Below are positions 13,459-13,512 of a stretch of DNA of 13,512 bases, in pieces. A program made the translations under genes and the position numbers. Positions within the stretch are counted from its first letter, which is position 1. Every line of letters begins with the position of its first letter. The DNA comes from an uncultured Eubacterium sp. GTDB lineage: Bacteria > Bacillota > Clostridia > Lachnospirales > Lachnospiraceae. Location of the stretch: positions 1 through 13,512 of the forward strand of contig URQO01000055.1 in assembly GCA_900550135.1 (NCBI GenBank), read 5' to 3'. The notes beneath the pieces were generated by a model. That model was not told the origin of the DNA, made no database searches, and saw nothing but the letters and a program-made list of their open reading frames with translations.

Positions 13459-13512
13459 TTTATGAATGTGGTATTACTGCAGATTGGATATGGCGAATAG
13501 ATGCAGATGAGT

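Noticed and set aside
13459..13512. Possible start of another gene at the right edge
   Set aside because: The short ATG frame at about 13462 stops after 12 codons and has no ribosome binding site; nothing else is visible.

Overview
The window looks like chromosomal DNA of an anaerobic, fermentative, low-GC Firmicute, most likely Lachnospiraceae or a related Clostridia family (inference). The signs are A/T-rich coding sequence, strong GGAGG-type ribosome binding sites, extended -10 promoters, a bacterial V/A-type ATPase operon, a D-lactate dehydrogenase, and secreted Lys-rich proteins with fibronectin-III-like modules. No replicon, integrase or transposase gene is visible.

Layout. Positions 1-1327 (minus strand) hold the 5' end of an unrecognised gene and a secreted NlpC/P60-like putative cell-wall hydrolase, separated by a hairpin terminator. 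The 434-nt divergent region 1328-1761 carries a good sigma-A promoter for the hydrolase, preceded by a direct repeat that fits the WalR box, and candidate promoters for the rightward operon. Positions 1762-10827 (plus strand) are a nine-gene V-type ATPase operon, order G/H-I-K-E-C-F-A-B-D, the same order as the Enterococcus hirae ntp operon. The rotor subunit keeps the residues that bind Na+ in E. hirae NtpK, so Na+ coupling is likely. Catalytic A and B keep the P-loop and arginine finger.

The most unusual part is 9681-10161. All other junctions in the operon are 53 nt or less, but ntpB and ntpD are separated by 481 nt. This gap holds two tandem copies of a roughly 137-nt element that can fold into a long branched hairpin. 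The copies differ at 23 positions, and at seven base pairs both partners change together so that pairing is kept. A third, partial copy lies in a 62-nt tandem duplication of the 3' arm. This is the best candidate here for an undescribed structured RNA or MITE-like repeat.

Downstream are an ldhA-type D-lactate dehydrogenase (10946-11935), preceded by a perfect 18-bp palindrome with the geometry of a Rex operator; a strong intrinsic terminator (12017-12050); and a secreted GH16 beta-glucanase with a Lys/Ala/Glu helical linker and a C-terminal Fn3-like module (12157-13458). The last 54 nt show nothing identifiable.

Together: the ATPase couples ATP turnover to ion (probably Na+) transport, LDH recycles NADH during fermentation, and the two secreted enzymes act on the cell wall or on external polysaccharide.
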